Part shown: positions 19,297 through 22,702 of the stretch, piece by piece
Numbering within the stretch: the stretch's first letter is position 1
Layout: each line of letters begins with the position of its first letter
DNA from: Chara braunii
Lineage: Eukaryota; Streptophyta; Charophyceae; Charales; Characeae
Direction: 5' to 3'
DNA: 22,702 nucleotides
Assembly: GCA_003427395.1 (NCBI GenBank)
Contig: BFEA01000703.1
Span: 691,608 to 714,309 of the forward strand
Program-made: the position numbers and the translations under genes
Notes under the pieces: model-generated
What the model was told of the DNA's origin: nothing
Database searches by the model: none
What the model saw: only the letters and a program-made list of their open reading frames with translations

Positions 19297-19297
<1 letters not shown>
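18367..19297 (+). other. LINE 3' region / 3' UTR
   Basis: After the TAG at 18364-18366 the same frame stays open to 18690 (MDTYVQIWQDPLKRF, FSEVDTELNITWKQW, then a serine/proline tail). ORF2 may therefore once have extended to here, the TAG being a later mutation. From 18690 on it is non-coding. It contains a 10-bp tandem repeat (CAATTGAAGA, 18772-18791) and a 22-24-bp tandem repeat (GTAAAGGGCCRCAGGGAGAAA, 18861-18906), then the conserved tail from 19176. Confidence 0.7.
19235..19280 (+). other. LINE 3'-terminal hairpin
   Basis: GGGA-G-AGCTTGAGGCG pairs with CACCTCAAGCT-G-TCCC around the loop TCTGCTCCTACCAG, with one G.G and one C.A mismatch. It lies 17 nt before the poly(A). The loop nearly matches that of the 178-bp retroposon (12 of 14 bases), while the stem bases differ but still pair. 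In LINEs with structured tails the reverse transcriptase recognises such a hairpin to start copying; here that role is inferred. Confidence 0.8.
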
Positions 19298-19330
<33 letters not shown>

Positions 19331-19341
19331 AAAAAAAAAAA
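19298..19341 (+). repeat. Poly(A) tail of the LINE
   Basis: 32 A, one C, then 11 A. Gypsy coding resumes directly after it with KEDEEMYVAYVRP. The tail fixes the LINE orientation as plus. Confidence 0.9.
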
Positions 19342-19342
19342 C

Positions 19343-20974
19343 AAAGAGGATGAAGAAATGTACGTTGCCTATGTTCGCCCTACTCATGTGCCATTTACTT
19401 TTGCGGCTAGTACCAATACTACTTCACCTAATGAATCTACTTCTAGCAGTACTACCTCTCTACCCTCTACTAGTCTAAATGACTCTACTTCAGATTTGGT
19501 CGCCTCCATTCGTAATCTGCGACCTGATCTAGGTGACCCGTTTGTTGATCCTTCACCCCCACCTGTCCCAACAAGCACTCAAAACCTACTTGACTGATTC
19601 CCGAAAGTTCTGGCCAAGCCACATGGAGTCCCCACGCGATTGGTCCGACATACAACCGAGTTGGTCGGAGGTGTTGTTCCTCCAAAGGGTTGCGTGTACC
19701 GAATGAGATCCGGCGAGTTGGAGGAACTCCGGAGACGAATCGACGAAATGATCGACAAGGGTTGGATCAAACCTAGCGAATTTGAATTTGGTGCACTTGT
19801 TTTGTTTGTCCCTAAGAAAGGAGGCAAGCTCCGTTTGTGTATCGATTATCGCGGTCTAAAGCACATCACCAGAAATAATGCATACCCATTGCCATGCATA
19901 GATGACTTGCTTGATGTTGCCGGTGGGTGCAAGGTCTTCTCCAAGATCGATATAAAGTCTAGCTACCATCAGATTGAAGTCGATCCTGCGGACCAGCACA
20001 AGACTACATTAAAGACACGAGATGGGCTTTACAAATTTATCGTAATGCCCTTCAGCCTCACGAACGCACCAGCCACATTTCAAAGCATTATGGATAAGGT
20101 CCTCCGCGAATAGATTGGTCAGTTTGTGGTGGTGTAGCTCGATGATATTCTGATCTTCAGCAAATCTATCGAGGAACACATAAAGCACCTTGAGGAAGAG
20201 TTCACCATCCTCGAGAAAACGCAACTCCATCTCAACTCAGAGAAATCTGAGTTTGGGAGGGATAGCGTCATCTATCTTGGGCATCGGTTGTCTGCTGCAG
20301 GCCTCGAGCCTGAGGCAACCAAGGTTGAGGTCATACGTGACTGGCCTCATCCCGTGAACATTCACGAACTGCGTTCTTTCCTTGGTCTTGCATCGTACTA
20401 TCGGAAGTTTGTGCCCCGATCCTCTATTGTTGCTCGCCCGTTGTCCCGACTGACAAGTAAGAATGTACCTTACGCATGGGATGCAACATGTGAGACCGCA
20501 TTTCAAGCCTTGAAAGAGGTCTTGGTAAGTTACCCTGTACTCCACATTGCAGATTTCAAACTAGCATTCGTAGTCACTACGGATGCTAGCCGGTATGGGT
20601 TTGGCGCAGTGCTGCAACAAGATGACAGTGATGGCTTGCAGCCGCTCGAGTACTACAGCAAACGCATGCCCAACGAAAAGGTAGCTACTTCCACGTACAT
20701 GCGCGAGCTCTATGCTTTGCGTATGGCTTTGGATCATTGGAAGCACTATCTTTTGGGACGCCACTTCAACGTGTTCTCAGATCATGAGACCTTGAAGTGG
20801 ATCAAAGAGCAAAACACCTTGTCCCCTACATTACTTCGCTGGTTCCATGAGATTGACATTTTTTACTTCGCGCTAAGACATAAAAAAAGTTGTTATAATC
20901 GAGTTGCTGATGCGTTGTCTCGCCACCCCGAGTACATGACTTGCCTTGTAAATTCCTACGACCTCCAGAAGTAA
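19343..20974 (+). pseudogene. Gypsy pol: reverse transcriptase and RNase H
   Basis: From MYVAYVRPTH a serine-rich linker leads, past a TGA at 19594-19596, into a Ty3-type reverse transcriptase: RMSGELEELRRRI-like helix, GWIKPSEFEFGALVLFV, LCIDYRGLKHIT, FSKIDIKSSYHQI, MPFSLTNAPATFQSIMDKVL. TAG codons at 20111-20113 and 20135-20137 fall around the catalytic motif; the second replaces the residue before LDD, normally tyrosine. The connection continues with YLGHRLSAAGLEP and LRSFLGLASYYRKFV. RNase H follows with TTDASRYGFGAVL, MRELYALRMALDHW, VFSDHETLKWI and NRVADALSRHP, which preserve the acidic residues. A TAA ends this stretch at 20972-20974. The intact enzyme would copy element RNA and remove the RNA strand. 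The whole region stays in one frame. Confidence 0.96.
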
Positions 20975-22220
20975 CTGAAGGAGGAGATCGTAGAACACAC
21001 TGCCAAGGACCCGGACCTTAGTCCCATCCTTGAGCAGCTGCAGGCTGACCCTAGCAGTCAGCCTGATTTTCACGAATATGGAGGACTGGTTTTCCGACGC
21101 CATGGGAATCACGACCGTTTGTGTGTGCCCAACCATGAGCCTTTTCGAACGCACTTCTTGGACTTGGCTCATGGCCGGAGTGGACACTTTGGCATGGCAA
21201 AGACGTACGGAAACCTATTAAGGCAGTTTGATTGGGCTGGTATAAAGGGATCTGCTGAAAAGTTTGTGGCGGAGTGTCAAGTACGTCAACGAATCAAACC
21301 ATGTAGACAAAAGCCCATGGGGCTACTAACACCCCTTCCCATTCCCGATGGACCCGAGGAGTCCGTTTCTATCGACTTCACCGACATGGGAAAGGTAAGT
21401 AAGAATGGCTATTCGCAATTGATGGTGATTGTTGACCGCTTCTCTAAATCCCTCAATTTGATTCCTTTGCCATCTCATGCCCCAAATGAATTCGTGATTC
21501 GTGAGTTCGAACAAAAGTACATACTGTAGTTCAGAACCCCGAAAACTCTTTTGAGTGATCGGGACCCGCGCTTCGTAAGTACTGAATGAAAGGACTTCAC
21601 GTCCCAACTCCATGGCGTCAGACTGTGCATGACTTCCGAAGCCAAAGGTTTGGCTGAGGAAATCAACCAAACAGTGTTTCAACTTCTTTGCGCTTTAATC
21701 ATTCTAGAGCAAGAGACGTGGGATGAAGAGTTGTATTCCGTCAAAGGGTTGTACAACAACTCCACTCATTCTTCCACCGGCATGATGCCAAAGGGGCTGC
21801 ATTATGGTTGGCAGATTCGTAATCCGCTCTCCTACCTATTCCCTGAACAACCAACTGGTTTAACACCCGGCAGCCCTGGCTTCAGGGCCAAGTACGATCG
21901 CTTGCTCAAAGTTGCCATCGTAGCAATGACCAAGCGACAGCACGCAATGATCCATCATGCAAACAAGGAGCGCTGACCTTCGGATATTGAAGTAGGAAGT
22001 TATGTCTGGGTCAAGATGTCTGATTTCTAAGAAGAAGAGGGAGTCTCACGCAAACTTCTTCCTCTCTATTATGGTCCGTGGGAAGTTTTGGATGTGTTTG
22101 GCATGGATGGGTTTGGCCCCTCATACACAGTTGTTGTGCCACCTCATCTGCGCACATACCTTGTCTTTCATGCATCAAAACTGTATATCCATTGTGATGC
22201 TAAGTCCTTCGATTACCGTG
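20975..22220 (+). pseudogene. Gypsy pol: integrase with GPY/F module
   Basis: In the same frame as the reverse transcriptase, an N-terminal zinc-binding part shows HGRSGHFGMAKTY and ends CQVRQ, where the second cysteine of the usual C-X2-C is arginine. The catalytic core has D at 21374 (VSIDFTDMG), D at 21557 (LLSDRDPRF) and the glutamate near 21656 (LAEEINQTV). Stops are at 21527-21529 (TAG), 21587-21589 (TGA), 21974-21976 (TGA) and 22028-22030 (TAA). A GPY/F-type C-terminal module follows at about 22060-22200 (YYGPWEVLDV, PPHLRTYLVFHASKLYIH). It would insert the cDNA into the host genome. No frameshift is needed across the domain, only stop codons. Confidence 0.92.
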
Positions 22221-22519
22221 AAGACAAGATTCCTAGTGCAATCGATGGCGGTCAGGAGATAGATAGAATCAAACAGCACGTAGGTAAGGGACGTAACAGA
22301 CAATACCAGGTTCACTTTATGTATCGCCCATTGGACGATCTCTACTAGATCTCCAAGAAGAAACTGTTGCGCAGTGCACCTCGCGTTGTTAAAGCCTGTG
22401 AACGACAACTCGCCTCTAATGTTGTTCCCAAAATCTCTGCAAAGCTCACTGCGACAGAGTACTCGCGAAATCTCTTTGCTTTATTTGCTTACGATGCGTT
22501 TGTCGGGGACTCAGACTGA
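22221..22519 (+). pseudogene. Chromodomain-like C-terminus of gypsy integrase
   Basis: After the GPY/F module the frame gives EIDRIKQHVGKGRNRQYQV, HFMYRPLDDLY, a TAG at 22346-22348, then ISKKKLLRSAPRVVKACERQ, and ends at TGA 22517-22519. The pattern of a start strand (EIDRI), a Y-V core strand and a helix after the D-D-L-Y segment fits a diverged chromodomain, the targeting module of chromoviruses. The tryptophan usual in the core (VKWKGY) is not present, so this would be a degenerate group. The assignment is by position and pattern. Confidence 0.65.
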
Positions 22520-22702
22520 GCAGTCGCTCGAAGGGACCTCGCTCTTAAACCACCAGTACCTCTCCCTGCTTGAAGAAATCGACGCGGCCGTTAACGCGCC
22601 GCGTCGTGCGGATATCCACCGGCGTGCGACCAGTAGTCCCCAAAAAACGGGGCCCAAAAAAAAAAAAAAAAAAAGACGAACATGAAAAGTAACAGCCTGA
22701 AA
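22520..22702 (+). other. Downstream of gypsy pol, with A run at window end
   Basis: A shifted frame stays open here (HQYLSLLEEIDAAVNAPRR and a lysine-rich end), possibly the original pol C-terminus after a frameshift, or chance. An A run lies at about 22656-22674. It could be a polypurine-like stretch near the 3' LTR or a retroposon tail. The window ends before this can be decided. Confidence 0.35.

Larger units (their letters stand above)
10741..19341 (+). mobile_element. L1-type LINE inserted in the gypsy element
   Basis: This 8.6-kb non-LTR retrotransposon has a glutamine-rich ORF1 region, an ORF2 with apurinic-type endonuclease, reverse transcriptase and C-terminal zinc finger, a 3' UTR with a terminal hairpin, and a poly(A) tail (19298-19341). 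Gypsy coding stops at its left edge and resumes right after its tail in the next domain, so it is an insertion. The left edge lies inside ORF1 sequence, so it is 5'-truncated and internally rearranged. I found no long target-site duplication. The left junction shows the shared motif CCAACA, which may be junction microhomology. Confidence 0.9.
6923..22702 (+). mobile_element. Chromovirus-like Ty3/gypsy retrotransposon, split by a LINE
   Basis: Order on the plus strand: PBS, 1.4-kb leader, gag with a degenerate knuckle, retropepsin, then an inserted LINE (10741-19341), then reverse transcriptase, RNase H, integrase with GPY/F module and a chromodomain-like end. Reverse transcriptase before integrase is the Ty3/gypsy order. 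Without the LINE and the 178-bp insertion the internal region is about 7 kb, usual for the superfamily. It carries many stops and is not functional. The 3' LTR is not in the window. Confidence 0.9.

Noticed and set aside
20111-20137. TAG readthrough or alternative genetic code
   Set aside because: TAA, TAG and TGA all interrupt the same pol at non-conserved positions, so simple decay explains them better.
22656-22674. Polypurine tract and 3' LTR of the gypsy element
   Set aside because: The A run is not followed by enough sequence to find an LTR start, and no similarity to the 5' LTR end is visible.

Overview
This is eukaryotic nuclear DNA made almost entirely of decayed, nested retrotransposons. 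I see no intact host gene, tRNA, rRNA, operon or CRISPR array. Three things point to the green plant lineage: Ty3/gypsy elements with plant-type primer-binding sites (TGGTATCAGAG and TGGTAGCAGAG), a gypsy pol ending in a chromodomain-like module (chromovirus type), and an L1-type LINE whose ORF2 ends in a zf-RVT zinc finger. A streptophyte or other green alga with a repeat-rich genome (Chara-like) would fit, but that is a guess from element types, not a species identification.

Layout. 1-1000: non-coding DNA with homopolymer A/T tracts and two copies of a 49-bp repeat. 1002-4764 (minus strand): a dead Ty3/gypsy fragment with gag, CCHC knuckle and retropepsin but no reverse transcriptase, preceded by a long leader and a candidate primer-binding site. 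4765-6260: probable LTR of that element, a GC-rich palindromic stretch, an AT-rich island and a pair of 20-bp inverted repeats. 6316-6567 (minus strand): a possible short coding exon with splice-like signals. About 6628-6921: LTR end of a second, plus-strand gypsy element, sprinkled with N bases. 6923-10740: primer-binding site, 1.4-kb leader, gag and protease of that element. Its gag carries a 178-bp poly(A)-tailed retroposon flanked by a 15-bp target-site duplication. 10741-19341: an L1-like LINE inserted between the gypsy protease and reverse transcriptase. 19343-22519: the gypsy reverse transcriptase, RNase H, integrase and chromodomain resume. The 3' LTR lies beyond the window.

Relations. 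The 3' ends of the 178-bp retroposon and of the LINE are related. Both carry a hairpin whose two arms changed together, which suggests the LINE reverse transcriptase mobilised the small element by recognising this tail. The LINE has a glutamine-rich ORF1 rearranged around a 380-bp direct duplication, and an ORF2 with endonuclease, reverse transcriptase and zinc finger broken by frameshifts and stops. The gypsy pol is disrupted by ten stop codons but stays in one frame for over 3 kb, a pattern compatible with C-to-T (cytosine deamination) decay. All elements here look non-functional.
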